Positions 8,617 to 18,362 of a stretch of DNA of 64,000 nucleotides are shown here, piece by piece. The notes beneath the pieces were generated by a model, which ran no database searches, had not been told where the DNA came from, and worked only from the letters and a program-made list of their open reading frames with translations. The stretch comes from Bradyrhizobium xenonodulans (GTDB taxonomy: Bacteria > Pseudomonadota > Alphaproteobacteria > Rhizobiales > Xanthobacteraceae), in contig NZ_CP089391.1 in NCBI RefSeq assembly GCF_027594865.1, positions 496,001-560,000 on the forward strand, written 5' to 3'. The translations under genes were made by a program, and so were the position numbers. Position 1 is the first letter of the stretch, and each line of letters opens with the position of its first letter.

Positions 8617-11367
8617 CTAGCTGAAGAAATGCCCGCTGGATGCCAGCGAATAGGCCTGCCATTGATGATCGAGCACGATCGTCTCGTGGCTGCCATTGCT
8701 CTGGCTGATGTCGATCACGAGGTCGTTGGCGCCGCCGCGATGGGCGGTGACGTCGGCCGAATCCTTGACGAGATCGGCCAGCGCCGCCATCGACTTCACC
8801 ACCGTGCCGGAGCCCAAACCCTCGCCGGTGTCGAGCACGGTCGCGGGATGCGCGCCGGATGAGGCGAAGGTGCCGGCCTCGTAGTCGTAGAGCACCAGCG
8901 CATCGCCCTTGTTGAAGTTGAGGTCGAACACCGTATCGGTGGCGCGCTGGCCGGCCGCCTGATCGGTGCCGTTGAAGCGGAACTGATCCGCGCCGGCGCC
9001 GGCGTAGAGCAGGTCGTTGCCGGCCCCGCCATTGAGCACGTCGGAATGCTGGCCGCCGATCAGGATGTCGTTGCCGCCCTTGCCGTCCAGGAAGCTGCCG
9101 ACCGGGCTGAACAGCTTCGCGATCAGGAGATTGTTGCCGTCGGTGCCCTCGACGAGATTGTCGGCGATGGCGGTGATCTTGGTGCCGCCATTGCCGTCGG
9201 AGGACAGCTGGAAGTTCAGCCCCGAGGCATAGGCATGCGGATCGAGCTGGAGCGTGATCGTGCCGGACTTGCTGCCGGTGATGGTGAGGACGTTGTCGGC
9301 CGACAGCGTCGCCTGCGTGGCCTTGCCGATGCCGGCGAGGTCGATGGTGTCGCCGCCGCCGAAGCCTTCGATGGTGTTGTCGAGATGGCCGTGGTCCAGC
9401 GCCGCCCTGTCGATCTTCAGCGTCTGCGCGCCGTCCTCGAAAATGATCGCGCCGGTGCCGGCGGCATCGCGTGCGGCGAGTTCCAGCGTGCCGGCATGCA
9501 GCATGGTGCCGCCGCTGTAGCTGTTGCTCTGGCTGAGCACCGTGGTGCCGGTGCCGGCCTGGTCGAACGCGCCGCTGCCGGAGATCGCCGCGTTGAACAC
9601 GAAGACGTCTGAATGGGTGGAGGCGAAGACGCCGTTGTCGGTTATGGCGCCGGTGAGCGAGCCGCCGTCGGCGATCGCGAGCCTGGCGCCGGTCTCGATG
9701 GTGATGCCGGAGGCGAAGCTCGCGGCATCGCTGACGCTCCAATTGCCGGCCTGCACGTCGAGCCGCTCGAAGTTCACCGTATGCGCCAGCGTGCCGGAGC
9801 CGGTGCCGAGCAGGTTGAACGTGTCGATGCCGTCGCCGCCGTCGATATCAGCGGTGAAGGTCGCGCCAATGTAGTCGTTCACGATGTCGTCGCCGCCGCC
9901 GAGCGCGATGCTGCCGTCGATGACGCCCTTGTTGGTGAGCGTGTCGGCATAGGCGTCGGTGATCGAGATCGCCTCGCCGTTGCCGCCGCGGATCGTGCCT
10001 TCGTTGTAAATCGTCGTCGGCGCGAAGGCGTTGCCGAGGTTGGAATCGTCGACCGTGATGGCGCGCTCGACGCTGGTGATCGTGCCGTAATTCGCAATGC
10101 TGCCGCCGCCGATGGTGATCGCTTCGGCGAGGATGCCGTCGCTGTGGCCCGTCGTCGTGATCGAACCGTAATTGGTCAGCGCGATGAGGCCGTCGACGTC
10201 GATGCCGTCGCCATCGCTGATGCCGTCCGCATGTCCGGTGATCAGACCGGCGTTGAGGATGGTCGTGGTGGTCGTGCTGGCGGTGTCCATGTTGATGCCG
10301 GAGCCGGCATCGCCGATGATGCTGCCGCCCGCATCGTTGCTGATCGCGATCGGCTGATCGCCGGTGATGCCGTGGCGGGTGCCCTCGATGGTGCCGCCCG
10401 CATGGTTGTTGACGACGCCACCGGCGTTGCCCTGGAAGTCGACGCCGTCATTGCTGTCGCCGGCCACGCCGCCGCCGAAGATCTTGCCGTAATTGTCGAT
10501 CACCATGTTGACGCCGCCGCGGATCGCATCCGCATCCGCCGTCTTGATCACGCCGGTCGCCTGGTTGGTGAGGTGAATGGTGCCGCTGGTCGAGACCAAA
10601 TCGGTGAAATCGATCGCCTGGCCGTTGCTGGCGCCCGTTCCCGTCGACTGGATGGTGCCGGAATTGTCGACAATGATCGAATAGGTCGCGGACGTGGTCA
10701 GCGTCGCCGCCGTGATGCGCACCGCATCGCCCTGCGACTGGATCACGCCGTGCTGCGCGTTATCCAGCGTGAACGAGGTGATGTTCGAGAGGTTCGACGT
10801 GTTCAGATTGATCGCGCGGCTGGCCGACACGGTCGCGTCGATCAGCCCGTCATTGCTGATGGTGATGATGCCGGCGCCGGGGCGGATCGCATCATTGCCG
10901 GAGGCGCCGATCACGGCGCCGGTGTGATTGGTGATGTTGATCTCCTCGCTCGCCGAGACGATCGCGGCGAAGTCGAGCGCCTGCCCGCTGGTGCCGGCGA
11001 CGATGTTGCCGTTCGCATCCACCGTGCCTGAGACGAGGATGCCGGAATTGTCGACAGTAATGGTGCCGGTGGTGAGCGCCGTGTTGATGCGGAACGCATC
11101 GTCGGCTGCGATCAACTTCGCGCCGGCTTCATTGGTGAAGGTGAAATTGCCCGTCGTGAACGAGCCCTTGGTGTCGATGCCGCGATTCGTCGCAATGAGG
11201 GTTCCGGCGTTGTCGATCACGACGGTCTGCCCGGCCGCGCCGCCGGTCCAGCTGATGTCGGTGGTGGAGGACAGCGTGCCGCCCGCCTCGATGGTGCCGG
11301 TATCGGTGTTGCCGACGGTCTTCGCGGACGTGACTGTGGAGCCGCTTGCCACGGTGAAAGAAGCCAT
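8617..11367 (-). CDS. Large secreted beta-strand-repeat protein with RTX calcium-binding C-terminus
   Basis: From the ATG at 11367 the protein is 916 residues and has no N-terminal signal peptide. Residues about 1-560 are degenerate parallel-beta repeats rich in T/G/N/I of the filamentous-haemagglutinin or autotransporter-passenger style. An autotransporter-associated beta-strand unit follows (GTTVLSQSNSYSGGTMLHAG). RTX nonapeptides occur at about 762-797 (GKGGNDILIGGQHSDV, LNGGAGNDLLYAGAG), then a typical type I secretion C-terminal region. The missing signal peptide and RTX tail point to export by an ABC/type I system, but no transporter genes lie nearby. A frame extending to 11628 is rejected because the ATG at 11367 has an AGGGGGA ribosome site and begins the repeat pattern. 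It is probably a surface or exopolymer-associated adhesin. Confidence 0.75.
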   Translation of the reverse strand: MASFTVASGSTVTSAKTVGNTDTGTIEAGGTLSSTTDISWTGGAAGQTVVIDNAGTLIATNRGIDTKGSFTTGNFTFTNEAGAKLIAADDAFRINTALTTGTITVDNSGILVSGTVDANGNIVAGTSGQALDFAAIVSASEEINITNHTGAVIGASGNDAIRPGAGIITISNDGLIDATVSASRAINLNTSNLSNITSFTLDNAQHGVIQSQGDAVRITAATLTTSATYSIIVDNSGTIQSTGTGASNGQAIDFTDLVSTSGTIHLTNQATGVIKTADADAIRGGVNMVIDNYGKIFGGGVAGDSNDGVDFQGNAGGVVNNHAGGTIEGTRHGITGDQPIAISNDAGGSIIGDAGSGINMDTASTTTTTILNAGLITGHADGISDGDGIDVDGLIALTNYGSITTTGHSDGILAEAITIGGGSIANYGTITSVERAITVDDSNLGNAFAPTTIYNEGTIRGGNGEAISITDAYADTLTNKGVIDGSIALGGGDDIVNDYIGATFTADIDGGDGIDTFNLLGTGSGTLAHTVNFERLDVQAGNWSVSDAASFASGITIETGARLAIADGGSLTGAITDNGVFASTHSDVFVFNAAISGSGAFDQAGTGTTVLSQSNSYSGGTMLHAGTLELAARDAAGTGAIIFEDGAQTLKIDRAALDHGHLDNTIEGFGGGDTIDLAGIGKATQATLSADNVLTITGSKSGTITLQLDPHAYASGLNFQLSSDGNGGTKITAIADNLVEGTDGNNLLIAKLFSPVGSFLDGKGGNDILIGGQHSDVLNGGAGNDLLYAGAGADQFRFNGTDQAAGQRATDTVFDLNFNKGDALVLYDYEAGTFASSGAHPATVLDTGEGLGSGTVVKSMAALADLVKDSADVTAHRGGANDLVIDISQSNGSHETIVLDHQWQAYSLASSGHFFS

Positions 11368-11498
11368 GATTCCCCCTGACGTGCCCTGGACATGCGGCGC
11401 CGGTCCGGCGCCGTGAAAATGCGTGTGGGACGAGAGCGGTATCGGGAGGAGATGACGGTGGGATGACGCGTTGTGGATCGCGCGCGGTGCTTCCGGCG

Positions 11499-12365
11499 CT
11501 ATCCGCACGCCCAGTCGAATTTCATGTCCTTGAAGTCGAGCTGCGCATTGCCGGTGCCGAAATTGTAGCCGCCGAAATATTCCTCGAACTCGATGTAGAA
11601 CGGGCTCATCTCGGGCACCGCCTGGCACGGCCGCATGGTGCCGCCGAGGTGGTTTTGGGCGTGATCCTTGGCCCAGTCGTGCACGCGGTAATTGTCGGTG
11701 GTCGGCACGCCGTCGAGAAAATAATAGTAGGACTGGTAGTCGCTCGGCACTTCGCGCGGGATGTGCGGGTCCTGCGGGGGCTTGCCGGCGTTGGGATCGG
11801 TCGCGCGCGGCGTCAAGGCGATCGCGAGGTTCTCCGCCAGATCGGCGCGCGGCGGCCTCGCGAACATCTCCTGCGCGAAGGACGGCGCGGACGCGAAGAA
11901 GGCGCTGGCGCCGCCGACGTCGAGCCAGCGCGGCCGCTCCGCCGTCGCCAGCGCAAGCGGCGCCGGCGGCACCGCGAACGCGCCCTCATATTCGGCTTTG
12001 GTCAGCAGCAGCGCGGCATATTCGTAATCGAGGATGTCGCTCATGCGGGAGAGACGCGGATGCGCCGACCGCGCCAGCACCGCCTCGCGAATCCCGGGCT
12101 CGTCAGTCGCGCCGCCGTCATTGTGATCGGCCGGGGTGGCAAAGAACGACACCGCGACGACGTCCTCGCCATGCACGCGATAGTCCTCCGGCAGCAGCAG
12201 CGTGAAACCGTGCATGAGCGGATAGCCGGTGACGGGATCGAGCGGCCATTGCTCGGATGTGATGCCCGGCGGCAGCCCATAGACCCAGCCGTGGTCGCGC
12301 GCCCGGTCGGCCGGGCGGTCCAGCATCTGCAGATCATAAGCACGCGAAGGCAAGGCAAACGCCAC
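11499..12365 (-). CDS. Conserved-looking hypothetical protein (288 aa)
   Basis: This soluble protein starts at GTG, with GGAG 8 bases upstream. It is rich in Asp, Pro, Tyr and Phe and has no signal peptide or membrane helix. The C-terminal part contains many aromatic and acidic residues (YQSYYYFLDGVPTTDNYRVHDW, FYIEFEEYFGGYNFGTGNAQLDF). It may be transcribed with the downstream RTX exoprotein, 131 bases away on the same strand, and could relate to it. I do not recognise a family and assign no function. Confidence 0.6.
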   Translation of the reverse strand: MAFALPSRAYDLQMLDRPADRARDHGWVYGLPPGITSEQWPLDPVTGYPLMHGFTLLLPEDYRVHGEDVVAVSFFATPADHNDGGATDEPGIREAVLARSAHPRLSRMSDILDYEYAALLLTKAEYEGAFAVPPAPLALATAERPRWLDVGGASAFFASAPSFAQEMFARPPRADLAENLAIALTPRATDPNAGKPPQDPHIPREVPSDYQSYYYFLDGVPTTDNYRVHDWAKDHAQNHLGGTMRPCQAVPEMSPFYIEFEEYFGGYNFGTGNAQLDFKDMKFDWACG

Positions 12366-12587
12366 AGGTCGTCTCCATACGGATTATTGCCTCGACGCTT
12401 GAGGCGATGGTTGGTCGCGGTGAGGAGGGATGTGGTTCTCGGGGGAGGGGCGATGTTGCCATTCTGCCGGTGTTTTGCCCGACGTGTCAAAGCGCCAGCC
12501 TGCGCGGATTTTTGTACCCGCGTAAGTCATTGATCTCACAGCCCCCGCCTACTGTGCATGGGGTTGTTTTTCGACTTTTTTGTTTGG

Positions 12588-15035
12588 CTACCCGCGCCGC
12601 CGCGCGACCGAGGCATCCACCACGTTCTCCACCTCCTCGCGCCACGACAAAATCTCCATCGCCAGCACCGGGTGATTGAAACCCTTGAGCTGGAGATCAT
12701 CGAGGGCGCGCGCCTCCACCCAGGGCTCGACGATGCCGTAGACGCGGCGGCTGACCACGATCTGGTTGGCCTTGGCTTCGCCGCAGAGGCGGGAGGCGAG
12801 GTTGGTGACGCTGCCGATCGCAGCGTATTCGAGCCGCTGCTCGAAGCCGACCTGGCCGAGCGTGGCATAGCCGACCGCAATGCCGATGCCGAAGCCGAGG
12901 CTGTGCCCGCGGTTGCGCCAGCGCTCGGTCAGCGGGCCGATGGTGTCGCGCATCTCCACCGCCATCCGCACGGCGCGCTGGGTGTGGTCCTCGAACTGGA
13001 TCGGCGCGTTGAACAGGATCATCACGCCGTCGCCGGCATATTTGTCGAGCGTGCCCTCGTATTTGAAGATCAGCTTGCCGAGCGCGGCGTGATATTCACG
13101 CAGCACGTTCATCGCCTCTTCCGGCTCGGTCGCCTCCGTGAACGCGGTGAAGCCGCGCAGGTCGCAGAACACCACGGTCACTTCGCGGCGCTGGCTGGTG
13201 AGCAGCCCCTCGGGGCTGTCGGAGGAGGCGATCAGCTGCGCCACCTGCGGCGCCAGGAAACGCTCGAGCTTGCGGATGCGCTCGATCTCGCCGAGCTGCT
13301 TCTCGACGCGCTCCTCCAGCGAGCGGTTCCAGTTGCGCAGCTGCTCGGTCTGCTCCTGGAGCTTTGCCGCCTGCTGCTGCACGGTCTCGTGCGCAGCGGC
13401 GAGCTCGCGGCCCTTGTGGTCGACCTCGGTGAACAGCCGCGCATTGCGCATCGCCAGCACGGCCTGGTTGGCGAAGGTACGCATCAATCCGATGATGCTG
13501 CCGGCAAACTCGCCGCTGGCGCGGCGCAGCACCACCAGCGAGCCGAGCGTGCCCTGCTGGTCGACCAGCGGCACCACCAGCACCGAGTGGAAGCCGGCAT
13601 CGACCGCGACGTCGCGCAGCGGCTGCTCGGCGGCGTGGTCGAGATCGGCAATCGCGATCGGCTCGCAACTCGCCGCGGCATCGCTCAGGATATTCGCACC
13701 TTCGTCGATCGTGACATGCGCGCCGTCGACCGATCTGTCGATGCCGTTGGATTCGACCAGGTTGAAGCGATGCTTTTCCGCGTCGTAGCCGTAGATCAGC
13801 ACGGCGTCGGCATGGGTGATCTCGATCGCGCGCGCGGCGATAGTCGGCAGCACGGCGTTGAGGTCGAGCGAGGCGGCGACGGCGCGGCCGACCTCTTCCA
13901 GCACCTTCAGCTCGTTGATCGACTGCGCGAGATCGCGGGTGCGCTCGTCGACCTTGGTTTCGAGATTCGAGTAAGTCTCCTGGATCTGGCCGGCCATGCG
14001 GTTGAACTGGCCGGCGAGGTCTTCCAGCTCGTCGGAGGTGTGCACGTCGATGCGGTGGCTGAAATCGCCCTCGCCGAGCTTGTGCGCGCCGTCGCGCAGT
14101 GCCGTGATCGGGATGATCATGCGGCGGGCCAGCAGCGTGCCGGCGAGGATCGCGATCATCAGGCCCATCCCGATCAAGAGCGCGATGCGCACGAGCTGGT
14201 CGCGGATCGGCATCAGGGCCTGCGTGGTCGGCTGCTCGAACAGCACGCTCCAGCCGAGCTTCGGCACGGTGCTGGCGGCGCTCATCACCGCATGGCCGTT
14301 GAAGTCGGTGCCCGACGTGTCGGCCTCGCGGCCGGGCGCGATCGCAGCCGCGACCTGCGGCAGCTTCGACAGATCCTTGCCGACATCGGGCCCCTTCGAC
14401 GAGGTCGCCAGCACGCGGCCGCGCGGATCGACCACATAGGCGAAGGCGGCCTTGCCGACCTGGGTATCGGACAGGAAGTCGGAGAGGAAGCTGAGATCGA
14501 CCTCGGCCACGGTGACGCCGGCCTTGAAGCCGGAATGCGCCACCGAGATCGACATGAACGGCGTCTGGTCGGAGAACCAGGCCGGCGCATAGCTGACGCC
14601 GCGGGCGACCGTGTCGGTGAAGCGCATGTCGCGGGAGAGATCGGCATTGCTGCCGGTCGTGGTCGACTGCCGCGAGACCCGCAGCACCTCGCGGCCGTCG
14701 CCGTTGAGCTGGAACAGCTGGGAGACGACCGAGGCCTGTTGCAGCAGCTGGGCGTAGTCGGCGCGGCGCTTCTCGAGCGTGTCCCGGCTCGCCGTCGTCA
14801 CCCAGCTGATCTGGCGCTCGATCTCGGAGATCGACTGCTCCATGCGCCGGGCGACGGCCTGCGCCTTGTCCTCCAGCCCGTCGGTCAGCTGTGTCCTGGT
14901 GGCGCGGTAGGAGATCCAGGTCTCCATCGCGCCGTTGACGGCGAGCACGAACACGACGAGGCCGACGAGGGAGACGACATATTTGGCGAACAGGCCCTCG
15001 CGCAGAAACCGTGTCTTGTCGTTCGCTCCTGCCAT
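12588..15035 (-). CDS. Membrane adenylate/guanylate cyclase with Cache, HAMP and GAF domains
   Basis: This 815-residue class III nucleotide cyclase has a first helix at about 19-40, a periplasmic double-Cache-like sensor at about 41-265, and a second helix at about 275-297. HAMP lies at about 298-350, a GAF domain at about 385-540, a coiled coil at about 545-600 and the catalytic domain at about 617-790. The catalytic metal aspartates are present (Asp625 in VVFCDLRGFT, Asp669 in YAGDGVMILF). The Asn/Arg transition-state pair is also present (GSVTNLASRL), so it should be active. Whether the product is cAMP or cGMP is not certain; LDKYAGDG fits adenylate cyclase. The ATG has GAGAGGA upstream. 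A Crp-family protein at 17618 is a possible cAMP-responsive partner (inference). Confidence 0.9.
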   Translation of the reverse strand: MAGANDKTRFLREGLFAKYVVSLVGLVVFVLAVNGAMETWISYRATRTQLTDGLEDKAQAVARRMEQSISEIERQISWVTTASRDTLEKRRADYAQLLQQASVVSQLFQLNGDGREVLRVSRQSTTTGSNADLSRDMRFTDTVARGVSYAPAWFSDQTPFMSISVAHSGFKAGVTVAEVDLSFLSDFLSDTQVGKAAFAYVVDPRGRVLATSSKGPDVGKDLSKLPQVAAAIAPGREADTSGTDFNGHAVMSAASTVPKLGWSVLFEQPTTQALMPIRDQLVRIALLIGMGLMIAILAGTLLARRMIIPITALRDGAHKLGEGDFSHRIDVHTSDELEDLAGQFNRMAGQIQETYSNLETKVDERTRDLAQSINELKVLEEVGRAVAASLDLNAVLPTIAARAIEITHADAVLIYGYDAEKHRFNLVESNGIDRSVDGAHVTIDEGANILSDAAASCEPIAIADLDHAAEQPLRDVAVDAGFHSVLVVPLVDQQGTLGSLVVLRRASGEFAGSIIGLMRTFANQAVLAMRNARLFTEVDHKGRELAAAHETVQQQAAKLQEQTEQLRNWNRSLEERVEKQLGEIERIRKLERFLAPQVAQLIASSDSPEGLLTSQRREVTVVFCDLRGFTAFTEATEPEEAMNVLREYHAALGKLIFKYEGTLDKYAGDGVMILFNAPIQFEDHTQRAVRMAVEMRDTIGPLTERWRNRGHSLGFGIGIAVGYATLGQVGFEQRLEYAAIGSVTNLASRLCGEAKANQIVVSRRVYGIVEPWVEARALDDLQLKGFNHPVLAMEILSWREEVENVVDASVARRRG

Positions 15036-15277
15036 CCGGATCCTCTCGCGCCGCCATCGACGCCGGCGCTACGGGCCGTACCGGCCCTCGGCGTCTTCTA
15101 CCACAATTTGGGGCAAGGGATCGTCAAGCGACCGTCCCGGGACCGGTAGACCGGCCGACGTGGTTACCCGCTGTGGACACTGGGTGAATTGTCGCAGCCT
15201 CGTCCGTTCGGATGAAGCGGCGGACCGGGAAGCCGGTGTAAGGGACTGCCGTGGAGTCCAGCGCGTTGGTCCGCCAA

Positions 15278-17344
15278 TCACCGATTGAAGAGTTGCCGCA
15301 GCACGTCGTTCATTGGCTGACTGTCCTGCTCCGCCATCGGCGGGGCCTCCGGGGCGGCCGGCTCGGGCGAAGCCAGCGGTGCCGGCTTAGACGGCGTTGC
15401 CGGCAGGCTCCGGCTGCGGCCGGTGCCCGTCGCGGTGCCAGCGCCGGTTCCGGCGCCGCCGGAAAGCCCCTGCTGGATCAGATTGCCGATCGCCTCGCCC
15501 AGCGGGCCGCTGAGCGGGTTGTTCTGCCCCGGCTGCTGGGTTTGCGGATTGGCGTTGCCGGTCGCACCACCGCTGCCCGGCGCGGTGGCGCCGCCCAGCC
15601 CGAGGCTGCCCAGGATATTGCCGAGCCCGGCACCATCGGGACCGAACAGCCCCTTGCCCATCTCGCGCAGTCTGGCATAGGCGGCGTCCGGATTATCGAG
15701 CATGCCGGCCATGTCGGGGTAGATCCGCGGCTGCGACCAGGTGCCCTGGATCATCACGGGGATGCCGAAGCCGACCGGCTCGGAGGCGCGGCCCTGGCCT
15801 TCGGTGGTCATCACCAGCTTCGGCTCGACGCGGAAACCCATCATCTTGGTGTCGAGCGCGATGGTGCCGGCGCCGGTGACGCGCACCAGCGGCCCGATCA
15901 GGTTGAGATCGGTCGTCACCGCTTGGCCCTTGTCGATGCGGAAGGAGGCCGAGAGCTGCGACAGATCGGTGCTCTGCTCCTGGCTGGAGCTCTGGTTGTC
16001 CTGCCAGCCCGACAGCGTGCCCGATGTCAGCGAGCGGATCATCTGCGCGACGTTGATGCCGCGAATGGCGCCGTCCTGGAAATTGACGAAAGCGGTGCCC
16101 TGCATGTTCGCCATCAGCGCGCGCTGGCTGGTGCCGGCGCTGCGCAACGCGAGCTTGGCTTGCAGCTTGCCGTCGATCCGGTCGAACTCGGTAAGGCCCT
16201 GGAGCAGCGGCAGCGCGCGCACCCCGACGAGATCGGAATGCATGGCAAAGCTCGGGGCACCGGTGGTGGCATCGAGGATCACCTCACCGGAGACCTGGCC
16301 GCCATAGGCGCCGAGATTGGCGGTGCTGGCCTTCAGCACGCCGCCTGCGAGCTTGGCATCGAGGGCGAGCGGCGCAAGACGGGCGTCGCCGATCACGGCC
16401 TCGTTCGCGGAGAGCCTGATTTGTGCATCGACATAATTGAGCCCGGACACATCGATCGGCGCATTGCTCCAGGGCTGTCCAGATGCACCCTCCGGCGTTT
16501 TCGCCAACGGCATCGCGAGCCGCTGGAAATCGAGATCGACCTTGACCAGAGGCTTGCTCGCGATGTCGACCGAGGCCCAGCCGTTGAACGAGCCGTCGCC
16601 GAGCCTGCCGTTCACGCCGTTGATCATCACGACGTCGCCGCTGAGGCGCATGTCGGCACGGCCGGTGAGCTGGGACTTCAGCACGTCAGGCATGTCGACG
16701 GCGAAATCCACCGGAATGGTGGGCCGGTCGGCCGGCGGTGCCGGCGTCGTCGCCTTGATGTCGAACTTGGTCGGGTGATCGCCGACGCGCGCGGTGCCGG
16801 CGATGCTGACCTTGCGGTCGCGACCGACGACGGCATCGGCGTTGATGGCGCTGATGCGGCCCTCGATACGATCGCGCACGCGCGAGAATGCGATCTCGCC
16901 GTCGGTGACCTTGACGCGGTCGATGGTCGCCCCGTTCGTGTCGAGCGCAGGCGGCTTCGACGCGGTGCCGGCGTTTGGCAGACGCTCGCGCAGCAGCGGC
17001 TGGTAGAGCACGGGATGGGTGACGACGAGCTCGCTGATCTCAGGACGGCCCGACGATACGCTCGCAAGCGTCATCTCGGCCTGCACGCTGTCGACCGTGA
17101 GGCGGGTGATGCCGCTGCGGTCCTTGGGGTCCTGGAGCGTGAGGTCGTTCAGCGTGACATTCAGCGTCGGCCACAGGCTGATCTTCGTGGTGCCGTCGAT
17201 CGACAGGCGATAGCCGGTCGCGCTCTCGACCCGCGCGGCAATCGTCGAGGTCAGGAAGCCCGAGGGGATGCCGACCACCAGCAGGAGCGCGATCACGATG
17301 ATGACGGCGGCCAAAGTCGCGCCGGCGAATTTCACTATTCTCAT
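15278..17344 (-). CDS. AsmA family outer-membrane biogenesis protein
   Basis: From the ATG at 17344 this is a 688-residue protein with one N-terminal anchor helix (MRIVKFAGATLAAVIIVIALLLVVGI). It then has the AsmA N-terminal pattern (GYRLSIDGTTKISLWPTLNVTLNDLTL) and a long beta-rich periplasmic body. AsmA/TamB-type proteins are VPS13-like lipid-transfer or envelope-assembly proteins. The last ~130 residues are a low-complexity Gly/Pro/Gln tail. A start 14 codons upstream is possible but has a weaker context. The gene ends 242 bases from the cyclase gene and is not clearly coupled to it. Confidence 0.85.
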   Translation of the reverse strand: MRIVKFAGATLAAVIIVIALLLVVGIPSGFLTSTIAARVESATGYRLSIDGTTKISLWPTLNVTLNDLTLQDPKDRSGITRLTVDSVQAEMTLASVSSGRPEISELVVTHPVLYQPLLRERLPNAGTASKPPALDTNGATIDRVKVTDGEIAFSRVRDRIEGRISAINADAVVGRDRKVSIAGTARVGDHPTKFDIKATTPAPPADRPTIPVDFAVDMPDVLKSQLTGRADMRLSGDVVMINGVNGRLGDGSFNGWASVDIASKPLVKVDLDFQRLAMPLAKTPEGASGQPWSNAPIDVSGLNYVDAQIRLSANEAVIGDARLAPLALDAKLAGGVLKASTANLGAYGGQVSGEVILDATTGAPSFAMHSDLVGVRALPLLQGLTEFDRIDGKLQAKLALRSAGTSQRALMANMQGTAFVNFQDGAIRGINVAQMIRSLTSGTLSGWQDNQSSSQEQSTDLSQLSASFRIDKGQAVTTDLNLIGPLVRVTGAGTIALDTKMMGFRVEPKLVMTTEGQGRASEPVGFGIPVMIQGTWSQPRIYPDMAGMLDNPDAAYARLREMGKGLFGPDGAGLGNILGSLGLGGATAPGSGGATGNANPQTQQPGQNNPLSGPLGEAIGNLIQQGLSGGAGTGAGTATGTGRSRSLPATPSKPAPLASPEPAAPEAPPMAEQDSQPMNDVLRQLFNR

Positions 17345-17484
17345 GTCGACTTTCCAACGACAGACAATCGGCGCCGAATACAGCAAGTTACCGACCTATG
17401 CGCCCGTCCTTTGCGCCTGAGTTTATCCCCGGACGGGAAGTGGCTCCAAGCGTGTAAAAATAGTCAGGGGGAGCTGTAAAGTTA

Positions 17485-17500
17485 TGTGACTTATGACACA
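17485..17500. promoter_or_regulatory. Putative CRP-type operator before the Crp-family gene
   Basis: TGTGACTTATGACACA matches TGTGA-N6-TCACA at 9 of 10 positions. It lies 118 bases before the start of the Crp-family regulator at 17618, which would fit autoregulation. Confidence 0.4.
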
Positions 17501-17563
17501 CTTCCCCGACGCGGTTTTACGCGATCCTGATGTTGATGGTTCCAAGCGATTTGCCAAGGAATT

Positions 17564-17589
17564 GGCCAAGCAAGCTGGCCAAGCAAGCT
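17564..17589. repeat. Tandem duplication of GGCCAAGCAAGCT
   Basis: Two exact adjacent 13-bp copies (17564-17576 and 17577-17589), flanked on both sides by GCCAAGG-like sequence, in the leader of the Crp-family gene. Confidence 0.75.
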
Positions 17590-17617
17590 TGCCAAGGAAA
17601 TTCACAAGGATACTGAA

Positions 17618-18292
17618 ATGAGCAAGCAGGCCGAATTTGCGGTCATCCTGAAGATGAATGCGATGTTCGCCGATCTCGGCGCGGACGAGCTCCAGCGGCT
17701 GTCCAGTCTCTGCCACACCCAGCATCTGGGGAACGGCGAAGTGCTGTTCCAGAAGGGTGATGCCGGCGACGCGCTGTTCGGCGTGCGCCGCGGCCAGGTC
17801 CGCATCGAGACCGGCGCCTCCGACGGCAGCCGGCTGACATTGAATTTCATGGGGCCGGGCGACCTGTTCGGCGAGGTTGCGGTTCTGGACGGCCAGAACC
17901 GCACCGCGGATGCCACCGCGGGCGAAGCCAGCGAATTGTTCGTGTTGCGGCGCGAAGATTTCCTCGCCTTCCTCGAACGCGAGCCGAAGGTCGCGATCAG
18001 GATCATCGCGCTGCTGTGCCAGCGCATCCGCTGGCAGAGCGAGCGCATGGAAGAATCCATGCTGCAGCCGCTGCCGGTCCGGCTGGCGCGGCGGCTGTGC
18101 GCGCTCGCCGCCGATTTTGGCTCCGAGGTGCACATCTCGCAGGAGCAGCTCGGCGTCTTCGTCGGCGCCGCCCGCGAGAGCGTCAACCGCCAGCTTCAGG
18201 CCTGGCGCAAGGAGGCGATCCTGGATCTCCAGCGCGGCCGCATCCTGCTGAGGAACATGACCAAGCTGACGGCGATCGCGCGGAACGAATAG
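17618..18292 (+). CDS. Crp/Fnr family transcriptional regulator
   Basis: This 224-residue protein has a cyclic-nucleotide-binding beta-barrel at about 15-130 and a winged helix at about 145-215. The phosphate-binding cassette region reads GDLFGEVAVLDGQNRTADATA, close to the canonical GE-x-A-L-x3-RTA motif, so cAMP binding is plausible. The recognition helix (ISQEQLGVFVGAARESVNRQLQAW) is canonical for the family. There is no N-terminal cysteine cluster, so it is not an Fnr-type oxygen sensor. The ATG has AAGGATA upstream. A CRP-like site lies in its own leader and a perfect one at 25172-25187. Confidence 0.85.
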   Translation: MSKQAEFAVILKMNAMFADLGADELQRLSSLCHTQHLGNGEVLFQKGDAGDALFGVRRGQVRIETGASDGSRLTLNFMGPGDLFGEVAVLDGQNRTADATAGEASELFVLRREDFLAFLEREPKVAIRIIALLCQRIRWQSERMEESMLQPLPVRLARRLCALAADFGSEVHISQEQLGVFVGAARESVNRQLQAWRKEAILDLQRGRILLRNMTKLTAIARNE

Positions 18293-18362
18293 GCTTCACA
18301 AGAGCAATGGCCTAAGCGCGTCCGCGCGCGTGGTTTGCGCCAGCGCGCGCCGCTGAGTCGGC

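Noticed and set aside
11368..11628. N-terminal extension of the RTX protein
   Set aside because: The extension is Arg/His-rich and overlaps the next gene; the ATG at 11367 has a strong ribosome site and begins the repeat pattern.
18300..18362. GCGCGC-rich hairpins after the Crp gene as a terminator
   Set aside because: Several overlapping weak stems in GC-rich DNA without a T-run; no single hairpin stands out.
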